Shown here piece after piece: positions 48,842 through 59,053 of a DNA stretch of 64,000 bases; position 1 is the stretch's first letter, and the number at the start of each line of letters is the position of its first letter. Origin of the DNA: Streptomyces massasporeus (GTDB taxonomy: Bacteria; Actinomycetota; Actinomycetes; Streptomycetales; Streptomycetaceae). The stretch covers positions 62,001 to 126,000 of the forward strand of contig NZ_BMSE01000004.1 in assembly GCF_014648995.1 (NCBI RefSeq), written 5' to 3'. Under the pieces are notes generated by a model. It ran no database searches and had not been told where the DNA came from. It saw only the letters and a list, made by a program, of their open reading frames with translations. The position numbers and the translations under genes are program-made.

Positions 48842-49582
48842 TCAGTTGAGGCTCATCGGGCCGCGCGTCAGCTCCGACGCGGGCAACGACGGCAGACTAC
48901 GGATGATCGCGGTCTCGGAGCGAAGGAGTTTCAGCTCGTCGCGCAGGCGGGACGCCGTGTCGGGAGCCTGGAGCAGGCGCTGCTTGGTCGGGGTGTCCAG
49001 CATCATCGCCGCCGCCACGAGGTACGACACCACGCCCGGCTCGTCCGGCAGGTCGGCCCCCGTCGCAAGAGACCGCTCCCGCGCCCCGGCCAGCCGCTTC
49101 TGATACTGGCGGAAGGACCGCAGCACGCCCTCGGCCAGCGGCGCGGCCTCGTCGCCCGGTTCCTCGTCCAGCGGCTCCAGCTCGGCCGTCAGGAAGGGCC
49201 CGGACGCGTCGACCGACAGCAGCTTCACCCGGGTCGTGCCGGTCGCCAGGACCTCGAAGGAGCCGTCGGTGCGCTCCCGGATCGTCGCCGCGTCGGCGAT
49301 GCAGCCCACCTTGTGGAACGCCGTGACCGGGTCCGCGCCGAAACCGGCCGAGGGCCCCCGCTCGGGCAGGGCGGTCGGGTCGGGCATGCCGGGTGCGGTC
49401 GAGGCCACCTCGTGGCCGTCGCGGATCGCCACGACGGCGAACCGGCGCGGCTCGTCCTCGGGCGTCTTCAGCAGCTCGCGCATCATGGCGCGATACCGCT
49501 CCTCGAAGACGTTGAGCGGGAGCACGAGCCCCGGGAACAGCACCGAGTTCAGGGGGAAGAGGGGGAGCCGGACGGTGGTCAC
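48842..49582 (-). CDS. LON N-terminal (substrate-binding) domain protein
   Basis: This 246-residue protein is a stand-alone Lon N-terminal domain: LPLFPLNSVLFPG at the start, ERYRAMM, and a helical C-terminal half. It lacks the AAA+ and protease domains of Lon, so it is not a protease. Its function is unknown. GTG 49582 is used; it ends 10 bases before ybaK, suggesting one transcript. Confidence 0.9.
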   Translation of the reverse strand: MTTVRLPLFPLNSVLFPGLVLPLNVFEERYRAMMRELLKTPEDEPRRFAVVAIRDGHEVASTAPGMPDPTALPERGPSAGFGADPVTAFHKVGCIADAATIRERTDGSFEVLATGTTRVKLLSVDASGPFLTAELEPLDEEPGDEAAPLAEGVLRSFRQYQKRLAGARERSLATGADLPDEPGVVSYLVAAAMMLDTPTKQRLLQAPDTASRLRDELKLLRSETAIIRSLPSLPASELTRGPMSLN

Positions 49583-49593
49583 GACGCAAAAGC

Positions 49594-50613
49594 CTAATGG
49601 TCGCCGGGACGGACCCGACCGCCCCGTTCACTCCGTGGATGCCAGGACGGGTCCCCGGCCACCGCGGACCGCACGTCCTCGCACACCCGCAGGAAGTGCC
49701 CGAGCGGGTCGTCCGACACCTGGTCCCAGGGGAAGGACGTGGCGTACGGGCCGTTCAGGCGCAGCTGCTCGACGGCGTCCGGCCAGCGCTCCAGGCGCAC
49801 CAGGACGAAGATCAGCAGGTTCCGCATCCGGGCCGGCCAGGGGTCGTGGGCCGGCAGCCGCGGGGACAGCGCGATCGCCCGGTCGGCGGCCGCGTCCAGC
49901 CGCTCGCGCGGCACCTCGGGCCCGCAGTCGTCGGTGAGGTAGCCGTAGGCGGCCCGCAGCGGCAGGGCCTGGACGAGCGCGCCGGGGGGAGCGTCCTGGG
50001 CGGCCCGGTCGGCGAAGTCGAAGCACTCGCGGTGCGAGCCGTGCCAGGAGGAGGCCAGGTAGCGCAGGGCCGCCACATGGCAGCCGTAGTGGTGCGGGGC
50101 ACGGCGGACGGCCGCCGCCCACAGCTCCTCGAAGTACGTGTGCCCGGCCTGCGCGCCCCGGGCGTGGTCGAGCGCGAGCCGCCACGGCACCGGGTCCCGC
50201 TGGTCGCCCCGGGCCGCCGCCGTGATCAGCGGGCTCACCTCGCGCAACAACTCCGCCCGGGCCGGCGACTGCCAGGCGCGGTCCACCGCCAGCTGGGCCC
50301 CGACCAGCAGCGCGTCGGAGTCCTGCGGGGCGGTGGCGAGCCAGGCGTCCAGCCACTCGGGCCGGGAACGGGCGAAGGCGGCCAGCCGGGTCACGTACCG
50401 GTCGCGCCGCTCCCACTCCGAGGCCACGCGGGTGGCCAGGAGCAGCGAGGCGGCCGGGACGTGGTCGCCCCGGGCGGCGGCGACCAGCGCCGGGCTCAGC
50501 CGGGCGTCGGGCGCGTCGAGCAGCACCTCGTCGTCGGCGCACGGCTCACCGACGAGGTGGGGGGAGGTCCTTGCCATCCGGCTCGCGCGGATGAACGGGA
50601 GCTGCATTGCCAT
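49594..50613 (-). CDS. Conserved hypothetical protein with helical repeats
   Basis: This roughly 339-residue protein is almost all helical, with repeated Ala/Leu/Arg-rich segments such as LLVGAQLAVDRAW and FEELWAAAVRRAPHHYGCHVAALRYL, split as FEELWAAAVRR and HVAALRYLAS, like TPR-type repeats. No catalytic motif is recognised. The frame opens at 50736; ATG 50613 (AMQLPFIRAS follows) and ATG 50643 are the likely starts, neither with a strong ribosome site. It lies just upstream of the LON-domain gene, 11 bases apart, so they are probably co-transcribed. Confidence 0.75.
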   Translation of the reverse strand: MAMQLPFIRASRMARTSPHLVGEPCADDEVLLDAPDARLSPALVAAARGDHVPAASLLLATRVASEWERRDRYVTRLAAFARSRPEWLDAWLATAPQDSDALLVGAQLAVDRAWQSPARAELLREVSPLITAAARGDQRDPVPWRLALDHARGAQAGHTYFEELWAAAVRRAPHHYGCHVAALRYLASSWHGSHRECFDFADRAAQDAPPGALVQALPLRAAYGYLTDDCGPEVPRERLDAAADRAIALSPRLPAHDPWPARMRNLLIFVLVRLERWPDAVEQLRLNGPYATSFPWDQVSDDPLGHFLRVCEDVRSAVAGDPSWHPRSERGGRVRPGDH

Positions 50614-50746
50614 GGTGCCGACCATTGAAAGTCGGCTGGTCATGGCGGCGCCAGACTGTTCATGGAACCTACGGAAAGTTGTACATCCGATGGTCAAGAG
50701 AACGTAAAACCGTGACAGTTCAATAACTGTGGTCACATCAGCACCA

Positions 50747-52324
50747 TCAGTTGCGACGCAGCAGCCGGGTGGCCCCCGCGGCCACCGTCGTCGCCAGGAT
50801 CCAGCCCAGCAGGATCATCGCCGTCGCCAGCCACTGCCAGGGTCCCCGCAGCTGCCAGAACCCCACCTGGCCCAGGTCGATGACGGGCAGCAGCAGATCG
50901 AGGGTGAACAGCGTCGGGTTCCACTCCGGGTGCTCGCCCCGCTTCATCGGCGGATGCCCGGCCTGCGCGAAGGCGAGGGAACCCGCCGCCCACAGCACCG
51001 CCATCCACACCGCGGCCCGGCCCGGCCGGTACCCGTAGGCGACCGTCCAGTCCTGCGCGTAGCCCCACAGCTTGGCCGCCATCGGCAGGCTCTCGCGGTG
51101 CCGGCGCTGCTTGGCCAGCAGCACCTCGCGGGCGTCCTCGTCCTCCCCGCCGGCCCGCAGCACGGCCGCGAGCCGCTCGTACGGCTCCGGGTTGTACTCG
51201 GCGGTGGCCGCCGCCACCCATTTCAGCCGCTCGGCCGGCGGGAACGGTCCGCGCGGCACGAGGTTCTCGTAGGCGAAGCCGCCCATGTGCAGCCGCCCCG
51301 GGCCCGGCCAGGCGTCCGCCCGGTCCATCAGGTTGACGACCCTGGCCCCGGACAGCACCACTCGCCCGCGCACCGGCTGCTCCCCGAGGAACCGCAGCTC
51401 CGGCGTCTGCACCCGGCGCAGCGACAGCTCCTGGTCGTCCGTGAGGGTGAACCGGGCCCGCTCGAAGTCGACGGCGTCGCCGAACCGGCCGTCGTCCAGC
51501 CGGATCCCGCCCTCGCACGCGAAGCGCTGGATGCGTGTCCCCTGCGCCGGGGTCATCCCGCTCATCGCCTGGGCCCCGACCCCCGCCGGCGTCAGGTACA
51601 GGCTGCGCTCGACGGTCAGCTGCGGGGCGTTCAGCGCGAGCCGCTCGAAGGGGTTGCTCAGCCGCGCGCCGCGCAGGCTCAGCGACACGCCGATGGTGGC
51701 GGCGCGCAGGCTCAGCTCGCCGTGCGACTCCAGCAGCTCCGCCTGGAGGTCCTGGCCGACGGTCATGCCGTCCGCGGCGATCGACCGGCCGCTGTGATCC
51801 CGGTGCACGATCGCCTGGTTGAGCATCAGGTCCGTGCCGATCTGCGCGTCCGTGAGCCGGATGCCGTGGTGGAAACGGCAGCGCGGCAGATGCAGATCGC
51901 CCTCGGTGTGCACCCGGGCCGCCTCCAGCCGGGGCACCGAGCAGTCCACCATGCGCAGGGTGGTGAAGCGGGCCTCCGGCAGCAGCACGTCCTGCTCGAA
52001 CCGGCACCGGCGCATCTCGACGTACGGCACCACGGTGCCACCCGCGAGGTCCAGGGAACCGCTGACCTGCACCCCGATCAGCTTCATCGACGACACACGG
52101 CCGGCCAGGGCGGGCGGCCCGTCGAGGAGCAGCCAGCACACGATCCGGGCCCGGACGGTCCGCTCCTCGCCCCACGGGTGGCCGCCGTGCGGATCGTCGG
52201 CCACGGCGTCGCCGCAGCTCAGGTCGTACACGGTGCCGTTGCGGAAGGCCTGCCACATGCCGGCCTCGGCCGCGGTCAGGTCGTCGGGCAGATCCCCGGC
52301 ACGGACGCCGGCCCCCTCGGTCAC
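50747..52324 (-). CDS. Pentapeptide-like beta-helix protein with C-terminal membrane segments
   Basis: The first 360 or so of 525 residues contain repeated short strands ([40 protein letters not shown]) spaced as in a pentapeptide-type right-handed helix. Two to three membrane segments end the protein (about residues 430-450 and 485-520). GTG 52324 follows GGAAGGAAAGAG; the frame upstream to 52480 has no support. The function is unknown. It is divergent from hisD, which need not imply a link. Confidence 0.78.
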   Translation of the reverse strand: MTEGAGVRAGDLPDDLTAAEAGMWQAFRNGTVYDLSCGDAVADDPHGGHPWGEERTVRARIVCWLLLDGPPALAGRVSSMKLIGVQVSGSLDLAGGTVVPYVEMRRCRFEQDVLLPEARFTTLRMVDCSVPRLEAARVHTEGDLHLPRCRFHHGIRLTDAQIGTDLMLNQAIVHRDHSGRSIAADGMTVGQDLQAELLESHGELSLRAATIGVSLSLRGARLSNPFERLALNAPQLTVERSLYLTPAGVGAQAMSGMTPAQGTRIQRFACEGGIRLDDGRFGDAVDFERARFTLTDDQELSLRRVQTPELRFLGEQPVRGRVVLSGARVVNLMDRADAWPGPGRLHMGGFAYENLVPRGPFPPAERLKWVAAATAEYNPEPYERLAAVLRAGGEDEDAREVLLAKQRRHRESLPMAAKLWGYAQDWTVAYGYRPGRAAVWMAVLWAAGSLAFAQAGHPPMKRGEHPEWNPTLFTLDLLLPVIDLGQVGFWQLRGPWQWLATAMILLGWILATTVAAGATRLLRRN

Positions 52325-52445
52325 AGCTCTTTCCTTCCTCCCCAGGTACTCACGGGTCACTTGCCTCGTACACCAGTTCATGCCCGTTGTGTGACGACCC
52401 GAACACAAGACGTGAAGGCGATCTTCCGGGTGCCCGCGGCGTTCT

Positions 52446-52462
52446 GTATCAGCCATTGATAC
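52446..52462. promoter_or_regulatory. Palindrome upstream of hisD
   Basis: GTATCA (52446-52451) and TGATAC (52457-52462) form a perfect 6-bp inverted repeat separated by five bases. It lies between the divergent hisD and pentapeptide-like genes, about 40 bases before hisD, where an operator would be expected. Confidence 0.45.
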
Positions 52463-52503
52463 GCGCGAACGGCGCCTCACCCGGGTCTGAGAGAATTGAG
52501 CAC

Positions 52504-53829
52504 GTGATCTCCCGAATCGATCTGCGCGGCGACGCCCTCGTCGAGGGCCCCGCCCTGCGTGACCTGCTGCCCCGAGCCGACTTCGATGTAGCGGCCGCCC
52601 TCGAGAAGGTGCGTCCGATCTGCGAGGACGTGCATCATCGGGGCGACGCGGCGCTGATCGACTTCGCCGAGCGGTTCGACGGGGTCAGGCTGGATCAGGT
52701 ACGGGTGCCGGCCGCCGCGCTCACCCGCGCCCTGGAGGAACTCGACCCGGCCGTGCGCGCGGCCCTGGAGGAGTCCATCCGCCGCGCCCGCACCGTCCAC
52801 CGCGCGCAGCGCCGCGCCACGCACACCACGCAGGTCGTGCCCGGCGGCTCCGTGACCGAGAAGTGGGTGCCGGTCGACCGCGTCGGGCTGTACGCGCCCG
52901 GCGGCCGGTCCGTGTACCCGTCCTCCGTGATCATGAACGTGGTGCCCGCCCAGGAGGCCGGCGTCGAGTCCGTCGCGCTCGCCTCTCCCGCCCAGGCCGA
53001 GTTCGGCGGCCTGCCGCACCCGACCATCCTCGCCGCCTGCGCGCTGCTCGGCGTCGACGAGGTCTACGCGGCCGGCGGGGCCACGGCCGTCGCGATGTTC
53101 GCCTACGGCACCGAGTCCTGCGCGCCCGCGAACATGGTCACCGGCCCCGGCAACATCTGGGTCGCCGCCGCCAAGCGCTACTTCACCGGCCGGATCGGCA
53201 TCGACGCCGAGGCCGGCCCGACCGAGATCGCGGTCCTCGCCGACGACACGGCCGACCCGGTGCACGTCGCCTCGGACCTGATCAGCCAGGCCGAGCACGA
53301 CCCTCTGGCCGCCGCCGTCCTGGTCACCGACTCCGTCGAGCTCGCCGACGCGGTCGAGAAGGAACTGGAGCCGCAGGTCGCGGCCACCCGGCACGTCGAG
53401 GACCGGATCGTCCCGGCCCTGTCCGGCCGGCAGTCCGCGATCGTGCTGGTCGACGGCATCGACGAGGGCCTCAAGGTGGTCGACGCGTACGGCGCCGAGC
53501 ACCTGGAGATCCAGACGGCCGACGCCGCCGCCGTGGCCGACCGGGTCCGCAACGCCGGCGCGATCTTCATCGGCCCCTGGGCGCCCGTGTCGCTGGGCGA
53601 CTACGCGGCCGGGTCCAACCACGTCCTGCCCACCGGCGGCTGCGCCTGCCACTCCTCGGGCCTGTCCGTCCAGTCCTTCCTGCGCGGCATCCACATCGTC
53701 GACTACACGCGCCAGGCGCTGGCCGACGTCGCGCACCACGTGGTCACGCTGGCCGAGGCGGAGGATCTGCCGGCCCACGGCGCGGCGATCAAGGCGAGGT
53801 TCGACTGGAAGGTTCCCCAGGGCAAGTGA
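52504..53829 (+). CDS. hisD: Histidinol dehydrogenase
   Basis: HisD oxidises histidinol to histidine in two NAD+-dependent steps, the last steps of the pathway. The 441-residue protein has [23 protein letters not shown], the zinc ligands in [13 protein letters not shown] (here [13 protein letters not shown]) and [12 protein letters not shown] 52504 is preceded by GAGAAT seven bases earlier, so the his message may be leaderless. It is the first gene of the his operon and its stop overlaps hisC (GTGA). Confidence 0.97.
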   Translation: MISRIDLRGDALVEGPALRDLLPRADFDVAAALEKVRPICEDVHHRGDAALIDFAERFDGVRLDQVRVPAAALTRALEELDPAVRAALEESIRRARTVHRAQRRATHTTQVVPGGSVTEKWVPVDRVGLYAPGGRSVYPSSVIMNVVPAQEAGVESVALASPAQAEFGGLPHPTILAACALLGVDEVYAAGGATAVAMFAYGTESCAPANMVTGPGNIWVAAAKRYFTGRIGIDAEAGPTEIAVLADDTADPVHVASDLISQAEHDPLAAAVLVTDSVELADAVEKELEPQVAATRHVEDRIVPALSGRQSAIVLVDGIDEGLKVVDAYGAEHLEIQTADAAAVADRVRNAGAIFIGPWAPVSLGDYAAGSNHVLPTGGCACHSSGLSVQSFLRGIHIVDYTRQALADVAHHVVTLAEAEDLPAHGAAIKARFDWKVPQGK

Positions 53830-54938
53830 ACGACGTACGCATCGACGATCTCCCCGTACGGGACGAGCTGCGCGGCAAGTCCCCCTACGGCGCGCCCCAG
53901 CTGGACGTCCCCGTACGGCTGAACACCAACGAGAACCCCTACCCGCTGCCCGAGCCGCTGGTCGAACGCATCGCCGAGCGGGTCCGGGAAGCCGCCCGGA
54001 ACCTCAACCGCTACCCGGACCGGGACGCGGTCGAGCTGCGCACGCGGCTGGCGGAGTACCTCACCGACACCTCCGGCCACGAGGTCGGCCTGGCCAACGT
54101 CTGGGCGGCCAACGGCTCCAACGAGGTCATCCAACAGCTGCTGCAGACCTTCGGCGGACCGGGCCGCACGGCCATCGGCTTCGAGCCGTCGTACTCGATG
54201 CACGGCCTCATCTCGCGCGGCACGGGCACCGGCTGGATCTCCGGCCCCCGCAACGAGGACTTCACCATCGACCTCGCCGCCGCCGAGAAGGCGATCGCCG
54301 AGAACCAGCCGGACGTCGTCTTCATCACCACCCCCAACAACCCCACCGGCACGGCCGTCCCGCCCGAGACGGTCCTCGCGCTGTACGAGGCCGCGCAGGC
54401 CGCCAAGCCGTCGATGGTCGTCGTCGACGAGGCGTACATCGAGTTCAGCCACGGCGACTCGCTGCTGCCGCTGCTGGCGGGCCGCCCGAACCTCGTCGTC
54501 TCCCGCACCATGTCGAAGGCGTTCGGCGCGGCGGGCCTGCGCCTCGGCTACCTCGCGGCGCACCCGGCCGTCGTCGACGCCGTCCAACTCGTCCGGCTGC
54601 CCTACCACCTGTCGGCCGTGACCCAGGCGACCGCCCTGGCCGCCCTGGAGCACACCGGCACGCTGCTGGGCTACGTCGAGCAGCTGAAGACCGAACGGGA
54701 CCGCCTGGTCACCGAACTGCTCGCGATCGGCTACGAGGTCACCGCGTCGGACGCGAACTTCGTGCAGTTCGGCCGGTTCGCGGACTCCCACGAGACCTGG
54801 CGGAAGATCCTCGACCGGGGCGTCCTGGTCCGGGACAACGGCGTGCCCGGCTGGCTCCGGGTCACCGCCGGGACCCCCGAAGAGAACGACGCGTTCCTCG
54901 ACGCGGTACGTGAGTTGAAGAAGGAGCAGAGCACATGA
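53826..54938 (+). CDS. hisC: Histidinol-phosphate aminotransferase
   Basis: HisC converts imidazole-acetol phosphate and glutamate to histidinol phosphate. The 370-residue fold-type I PLP enzyme has [10 protein letters not shown] near the start, [17 protein letters not shown], and the PLP lysine in [12 protein letters not shown] 53826 overlaps the hisD stop, and its own stop overlaps hisB (ATGA). Confidence 0.97.
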   Translation: MNDVRIDDLPVRDELRGKSPYGAPQLDVPVRLNTNENPYPLPEPLVERIAERVREAARNLNRYPDRDAVELRTRLAEYLTDTSGHEVGLANVWAANGSNEVIQQLLQTFGGPGRTAIGFEPSYSMHGLISRGTGTGWISGPRNEDFTIDLAAAEKAIAENQPDVVFITTPNNPTGTAVPPETVLALYEAAQAAKPSMVVVDEAYIEFSHGDSLLPLLAGRPNLVVSRTMSKAFGAAGLRLGYLAAHPAVVDAVQLVRLPYHLSAVTQATALAALEHTGTLLGYVEQLKTERDRLVTELLAIGYEVTASDANFVQFGRFADSHETWRKILDRGVLVRDNGVPGWLRVTAGTPEENDAFLDAVRELKKEQST

Positions 54939-55528
54939 GCCGCGTAGGCCGCATAGAGCGGGTGACCAAGGAGACCTCGGTCCTCGTCGAGATCGACCTC
55001 GACGGCGCCGGGAAGACCGACATCAAGACCGGCGTCGGCTTCTACGACCACATGCTCGACCAGCTCGGCCGGCACGGTCTGTTCGACCTCACGGTGAAGA
55101 CCGAGGGCGATCTGCACATCGACTCGCACCACACCATCGAGGACACCGCCCTCGCCCTCGGCGCTGCCTTCAAGCAGGCCCTCGGCGACAAGGTCGGCAT
55201 CTACCGCTTCGGCAACTGCACGGTCCCGCTGGACGAGTCCCTCGCCCAGGTCACCGTCGACCTGTCCGGCCGCCCCTACCTCGTGCACACCGAGCCCGAG
55301 AAGATGGCGCCGATGATCGGCGAGTACGACACGACCATGACCCGGCACATCCTGGAGTCCTTCGTGGCCCAGGCACAGATCGCGCTGCACGTGCACGTGC
55401 CCTACGGGCGCAACGCGCACCACATCGTGGAGTGCCAGTTCAAGGCGCTCGCCCGCGCCCTGCGCTACGCGTCCGAGCGTGACCCGCGCGCGGCCGGCAT
55501 CCTCCCGTCCACGAAGGGCGCCCTGTGA
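54935..55528 (+). CDS. hisB: Imidazoleglycerol-phosphate dehydratase
   Basis: HisB dehydrates imidazole glycerol phosphate. The 197-residue monofunctional enzyme has the metal-binding [21 protein letters not shown] and [10 protein letters not shown] motifs. It lacks the phosphatase domain of the enterobacterial HisB, so histinol phosphatase is encoded elsewhere. ATG 54935 overlaps hisC; the stop overlaps a 54-residue ORF. Confidence 0.97.
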   Translation: MSRVGRIERVTKETSVLVEIDLDGAGKTDIKTGVGFYDHMLDQLGRHGLFDLTVKTEGDLHIDSHHTIEDTALALGAAFKQALGDKVGIYRFGNCTVPLDESLAQVTVDLSGRPYLVHTEPEKMAPMIGEYDTTMTRHILESFVAQAQIALHVHVPYGRNAHHIVECQFKALARALRYASERDPRAAGILPSTKGAL

Positions 55529-55689
55529 ACGGCACCTCGACCCTGCTGATCGTCGTCGGTCTCTTCCTCGTCGGCGGGATCTACTCCTTCGTCAAGCAGA
55601 AGATGCCCAAGGGCCTCATCGTGCTGCTGTCGATCGGCGCCGCGATGTGCCTGGCGGCCGGTGTGGTGAGGCTGGAGGTGTGGAATTGA
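55525..55689 (+). CDS. Small membrane protein within the his operon (54 residues)
   Basis: GTG 55525 overlaps the hisB stop (GTGA). The 54-residue frame has two hydrophobic segments ([15 protein letters not shown] and [18 protein letters not shown]) joined by the basic loop KQKMPKG, ending RLEVWN. Overlap on both sides and coding-type codon use support a real gene. I do not know its function; it might be a small hairpin membrane protein unrelated to histidine enzymes. Confidence 0.72.
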   Translation: MNGTSTLLIVVGLFLVGGIYSFVKQKMPKGLIVLLSIGAAMCLAAGVVRLEVWN

Positions 55690-56339
55690 GCGGCCCGGTG
55701 AAGACGCGGAAGAAGGTCGTCGTCTTCGACTACGGCTTCGGCAACGTCCGTTCCGCCGAGCGCGCCCTCGCCCGCGCGGGTGCCGACGTCGAGATCACGC
55801 GTGACTACGACGAGGCCTTGAACGCCGACGGCCTGCTGGTCCCCGGCGTCGGCGCCTTCGCCTCCTGCATGACGGGCCTGCGCGAGGCCCGCGGCGACTG
55901 GATCGTCGACCGGCGGCTGTCCGGCGGCCGCCCGGTCATGGGCATCTGCGTCGGCATGCAGATCCTCTTCGCGCGCGGCATCGAGCACGGCGTGGAGAGC
56001 GAGGGCCTCGACGAGTGGCCCGGCTCGGTCGAGCCGCTCCAGGCCGAGATCGTGCCCCACATGGGCTGGAACACCGTCGAAGCGGCGCCCGGCTCGCAGC
56101 TGTTCGCCGGCCTCGACCCGGACGCCCGCTTCTACTTCGTGCACTCCTACGCCGTCCACGACTGGTCGCTGGAGACGCACAACCCGGCGATGACGGCCCC
56201 CAAGGTCACCTGGTCCACCCATGGCAAGCCGTTCGTCGCCGCCGTCGAGAACGGCGCCCTGTGGGCCACGCAGTTCCACCCCGAGAAGTCCGGCGACGCC
56301 GGAGCCCAGCTCCTCACCAACTGGATCGGAACACTGTGA
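55686..56339 (+). CDS. hisH: Imidazole glycerol phosphate synthase, glutaminase subunit
   Basis: HisH supplies ammonia from glutamine to HisF. The class I glutaminase has the oxyanion and nucleophile motif GICVGMQ, a PGVGAF loop, and the His-Glu pair in TQFHPEKS. I chose TTG 55686 because GGAGG (55674-55678) stands seven bases before it and it overlaps the previous stop (TTGA). GTG 55680 would add Met-Glu, has the same site too close, and may be the annotated start elsewhere. Length is 217 or 219 residues. The stop overlaps priA (GTGA). Confidence 0.95.
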   Translation: MSGPVKTRKKVVVFDYGFGNVRSAERALARAGADVEITRDYDEALNADGLLVPGVGAFASCMTGLREARGDWIVDRRLSGGRPVMGICVGMQILFARGIEHGVESEGLDEWPGSVEPLQAEIVPHMGWNTVEAAPGSQLFAGLDPDARFYFVHSYAVHDWSLETHNPAMTAPKVTWSTHGKPFVAAVENGALWATQFHPEKSGDAGAQLLTNWIGTL

Positions 56340-57061
56340 GCAAGCTCGAACTCCTCCCCGCCGTCGACGTCCGGGACGGCCAGGCCGTCCGCCTGGTGCA
56401 CGGCGAGTCCGGCTCGGAGACCTCCTACGGCTCCCCGCTGGAGGCCGCCCTCGCCTGGCAGCGCTCCGGCGCCGAATGGCTGCACCTGGTCGACCTCGAC
56501 GCCGCCTTCGGCACCGGGAACAACCGCGAGCTGATCGCCGAGGTCGCCCGCGCCATGGACATCAAGGTGGAGCTGTCCGGCGGCATCCGCGACGACGAGA
56601 CCCTCGCCGCCGCCCTCGCCACCGGCTGCAAGCGCGTCAACCTGGGCACGGCCGCCCTGGAGACGCCGGAGTGGGTCGCCAAGGTCATCGCCGAGCACGG
56701 CGACCAGATCGCCGTCGGTCTCGACGTCCGCGGCACGACCCTGCGCGGGCGCGGCTGGACCCGCGACGGCGGCGACCTCTACGAGACGCTGGAGCGCCTC
56801 GACAAGGAGGGCTGCGCGCGGTACGTCGTCACCGACATCGCCAAGGACGGCACGCTCCAGGGCCCCAACCTGGAACTGCTGCGCAACGTGTGCGCCGCCA
56901 CCGACCGCCCGGTCGTGGCCTCCGGCGGGGTCTCCTCGCTCGACGACCTGCGCGCCATCGCCGACCTCGTCCCGCTCGGTGTCGAGGGCGCCATCGTCGG
57001 GAAAGCGCTGTACGCGAAGGCGTTCACCCTGGAAGAGGCCTTGGAGGCTGTGTCGTCATGA
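56336..57061 (+). CDS. priA: Bifunctional ProFAR isomerase / phosphoribosylanthranilate isomerase
   Basis: This (beta-alpha)8 protein of 241 residues isomerises ProFAR (HisA step) and, in actinobacteria, also phosphoribosylanthranilate (TrpF step). The catalytic Asp residues are in PAVDVRDG (near residue 11) and VTDIAKDGT (near 175). No trpF is found in this window although trpE, trpC and trpB are, which supports the dual role. GTG 56336 overlaps hisH; the stop overlaps ridA (ATGA). Confidence 0.95.
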   Translation: MSKLELLPAVDVRDGQAVRLVHGESGSETSYGSPLEAALAWQRSGAEWLHLVDLDAAFGTGNNRELIAEVARAMDIKVELSGGIRDDETLAAALATGCKRVNLGTAALETPEWVAKVIAEHGDQIAVGLDVRGTTLRGRGWTRDGGDLYETLERLDKEGCARYVVTDIAKDGTLQGPNLELLRNVCAATDRPVVASGGVSSLDDLRAIADLVPLGVEGAIVGKALYAKAFTLEEALEAVSS

Positions 57062-57459
57062 CCGTGCGGCGTGTGCAGAGCGGAAGTCCCTGGGAAGAGT
57101 CCTTCGGTTTTGCACGCGCCGTCGCGGCGGGCGACCGTGTGCTGGTCGCGGGCACGACCGCGTTCAAGGGCGATGTGCTCTACGGCGAGGGCGACCCGTA
57201 CGAGCAGGCCAAGGTGGCCTTCACCACCGCCCTGGAGGCGATCGCCGAGTTCGGGCTCGCGCCCGAGTCCGTGATCCGCACCCGTGTGTGCCTGGCACAC
57301 GCCCGGGACGTCGACGCGGTGGGCCGGGCCCACAAGGAGATGTTCGACGCCGTACGCCCGGTCACGACCCTGCTGGTCGTGCAGGGCTTCATCGACTCCC
57401 GGGTCCTGGTGTCGGTGGAAGTGGAAGCATTCAGAGGGACACCTTCAGAGGAACACTAG
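57058..57459 (+). CDS. RidA-family (YjgF/YER057c/UK114) protein
   Basis: This 133-residue protein has the RidA fold: [23 protein letters not shown] start ([15 protein letters not shown]), a mid-part with [13 protein letters not shown] (family Arg in IRTRVCL) and the C-terminal [11 protein letters not shown]. RidA proteins hydrolyse reactive enamine/imine intermediates, mainly 2-aminoacrylate from PLP enzymes. ATG 57058 overlaps priA and hisF begins 13 bases downstream, so it is part of the his operon. Confidence 0.9.
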   Translation: MTVRRVQSGSPWEESFGFARAVAAGDRVLVAGTTAFKGDVLYGEGDPYEQAKVAFTTALEAIAEFGLAPESVIRTRVCLAHARDVDAVGRAHKEMFDAVRPVTTLLVVQGFIDSRVLVSVEVEAFRGTPSEEH

Positions 57460-57472
57460 AGGAGCACGATTC

Positions 57473-58228
57473 ATGACCCTGGCGGTCCGAGTCATCCCCT
57501 GCCTGGACGTGGACAACGGCCGGGTCGTCAAGGGCGTCAACTTCCAGAACCTGCGCGACGCGGGCGACCCCGTCGAGATGGCCAAGGTGTACGACGCCGA
57601 GGGCGCGGACGAGCTGACGTTCCTGGACATCACCGCCTCGTCGGGCAACCGCGAGACCACGTACGACGTGGTGCGCCGCACGGCCGAGCAGGTGTTCATC
57701 CCGCTCACGGTCGGCGGCGGCGTCCGCACGGCCGAGGACGTGGACAAGCTGCTGCGCGCCGGTGCGGACAAGGTCGGCGTCAACACGGCCGCGATCGCCC
57801 GCCCCGACCTGATCCGCGAGATCGCCGAGCGTTTCGGCCGTCAGGTGCTGGTGCTGTCGGTCGACGCCCGCCGCACCGAGTCGGGCTCCTTCGAGGTCAC
57901 CACCCACGGAGGCCGCAAGGGCACCGGCATCGACGCCGTCGAGTGGGCCCACCGGGCCGCCGAACTGGGCGCCGGTGAGATCCTGCTCAACTCGATGGAC
58001 GCCGACGGCACCAAGGACGGCTACGACCTGGAGATGATCCGGGCCGTACGCAAGCACGTCACCGTCCCGGTCATCGCCTCGGGCGGCGCCGGCAGGCTGA
58101 CCGACTTCCCCCCGGCCGTCGAGGCGGGCGCGGACGCGGTCCTGGCGGCCTCGGTGTTCCACTTCGGCGACCTGCGCATCGGCCAGGTCAAGGAGACGCT
58201 GCGGGAGGCGGGGCACCCGGTGCGGTGA
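57473..58228 (+). CDS. hisF: Imidazole glycerol phosphate synthase, cyclase subunit
   Basis: HisF condenses PRFAR with ammonia to give imidazole glycerol phosphate and AICAR. The 251-residue barrel has the catalytic Asp residues in [14 protein letters not shown] (Asp near 11) and VLSVDARR (near 130), plus [10 protein letters not shown] 57473 follows GAGGAG. It ends the main his operon at a strong terminator. Confidence 0.97.
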   Translation: MTLAVRVIPCLDVDNGRVVKGVNFQNLRDAGDPVEMAKVYDAEGADELTFLDITASSGNRETTYDVVRRTAEQVFIPLTVGGGVRTAEDVDKLLRAGADKVGVNTAAIARPDLIREIAERFGRQVLVLSVDARRTESGSFEVTTHGGRKGTGIDAVEWAHRAAELGAGEILLNSMDADGTKDGYDLEMIRAVRKHVTVPVIASGGAGRLTDFPPAVEAGADAVLAASVFHFGDLRIGQVKETLREAGHPVR

Positions 58229-58241
58229 CGCCCCCGTCTGA

Positions 58242-58278
58242 CGAGAGCCCCGGCCGCGTGGCGCGGCCGGGGCTCTCG
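58242..58278. terminator. Terminator between hisF and the TIGR03085 gene
   Basis: A perfect 17-bp stem (58242-58258 with 58262-58278) and a three-base loop TGG lie between convergent genes. Confidence 0.88.
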
Positions 58279-58295
58279 CCCGTCCCTCGGATCCC

Positions 58296-58931
58296 TCAGA
58301 TCCCGAGCTGCTTCGACTCGTGCAGCTTCGTGATCGCGTTCTCGTCACCGTCCAGCTCGACCTTGGCCGCGCTCTGACGGCCGTAGGAGAACAGGACCAG
58401 TTCGGACGGCTCGCCGGTCACGGTGACCACCGGGGTGCCGCGGTGGGCCACCGCCGTCTGGCCGTCGGGGCGGCGAAGGACCAGGCCCGTCGGCACACCG
58501 CGGCCCATCAGTCGGGCGGTGCGCTCCAGGCGGGACCACAGGGCGTCCTGGAAGACCGGGTCGAGGTCGCGCGGGGACCAGTCGGGCTGGGCGCGGCGGA
58601 CGTCCTCGGTGTGGACGTAGAACTCGATGATGTTCGACGCCTCGTCGACCGGCTTGAGGGAGAAGGGCGAGAAACGCGGGGGGCCCGTACGGATCAGCTG
58701 GATCAGCTCCTCGTACGGCTTGTCGGTGTACTCCGCCATCACCTTGTCCAGGCGAGACGCGAGCTGCTTGATCAGCATCCCGCCGGCGGCGTCCGGACGG
58801 CGCTCGCGCACCACCACGTGCGCGGCGAGGTCCCGGGTGGCCCAGCCCTCGCACAGGGTGGGCGCGTCCGGGCCCGCGGTCTCCAACAGGTCGGCGAGGA
58901 GAAGTCGTTCACGCTTGGCATGGGTCGACAT
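58296..58931 (-). CDS. TIGR03085 family protein (mycothiol-dependent-like metal-binding fold)
   Basis: This 211-residue protein begins [14 protein letters not shown], with [17 protein letters not shown], like the N-terminal domain of mycothiol-dependent maleylpyruvate isomerases (DinB-like four-helix bundle with His metal ligands). A second part contains [16 protein letters not shown] assign it to TIGR03085 from this pattern. Actinobacteria use mycothiol, so a thiol-transfer reaction is possible but unproven. AGCCTA (minus TAGGCT) lies six bases before the start, a leaderless-type layout. Confidence 0.85.
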   Translation of the reverse strand: MSTHAKRERLLLADLLETAGPDAPTLCEGWATRDLAAHVVVRERRPDAAGGMLIKQLASRLDKVMAEYTDKPYEELIQLIRTGPPRFSPFSLKPVDEASNIIEFYVHTEDVRRAQPDWSPRDLDPVFQDALWSRLERTARLMGRGVPTGLVLRRPDGQTAVAHRGTPVVTVTGEPSELVLFSYGRQSAAKVELDGDENAITKLHESKQLGI

Positions 58932-59040
58932 GCGGCCAGCCTACGACCGGCCTGCCGGTCAGCCCAGCGGACGTGCCGTCAACGGTCGGGGGACCGGTCC
59001 GTCCAGTGGACACCCGACCTGGCCTGCCGCCGGCGCGCGG

Positions 59041-59046
59041 CACAAT
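59041..59046 (+). promoter_or_regulatory. -10 element of a probable leaderless promoter (hisI)
   Basis: CACAAT lies seven bases before ATG 59054, with no ribosome site; it should drive hisI and trpE together. Confidence 0.55.
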
Positions 59047-59053
59047 GGACGGC

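Noticed and set aside
50666..50697. TTGACC and TAGGTT as promoter of the helical-repeat gene (minus strand)
   Set aside because: The spacer is 20 bases, longer than functional sigma-70-type promoters usually allow.
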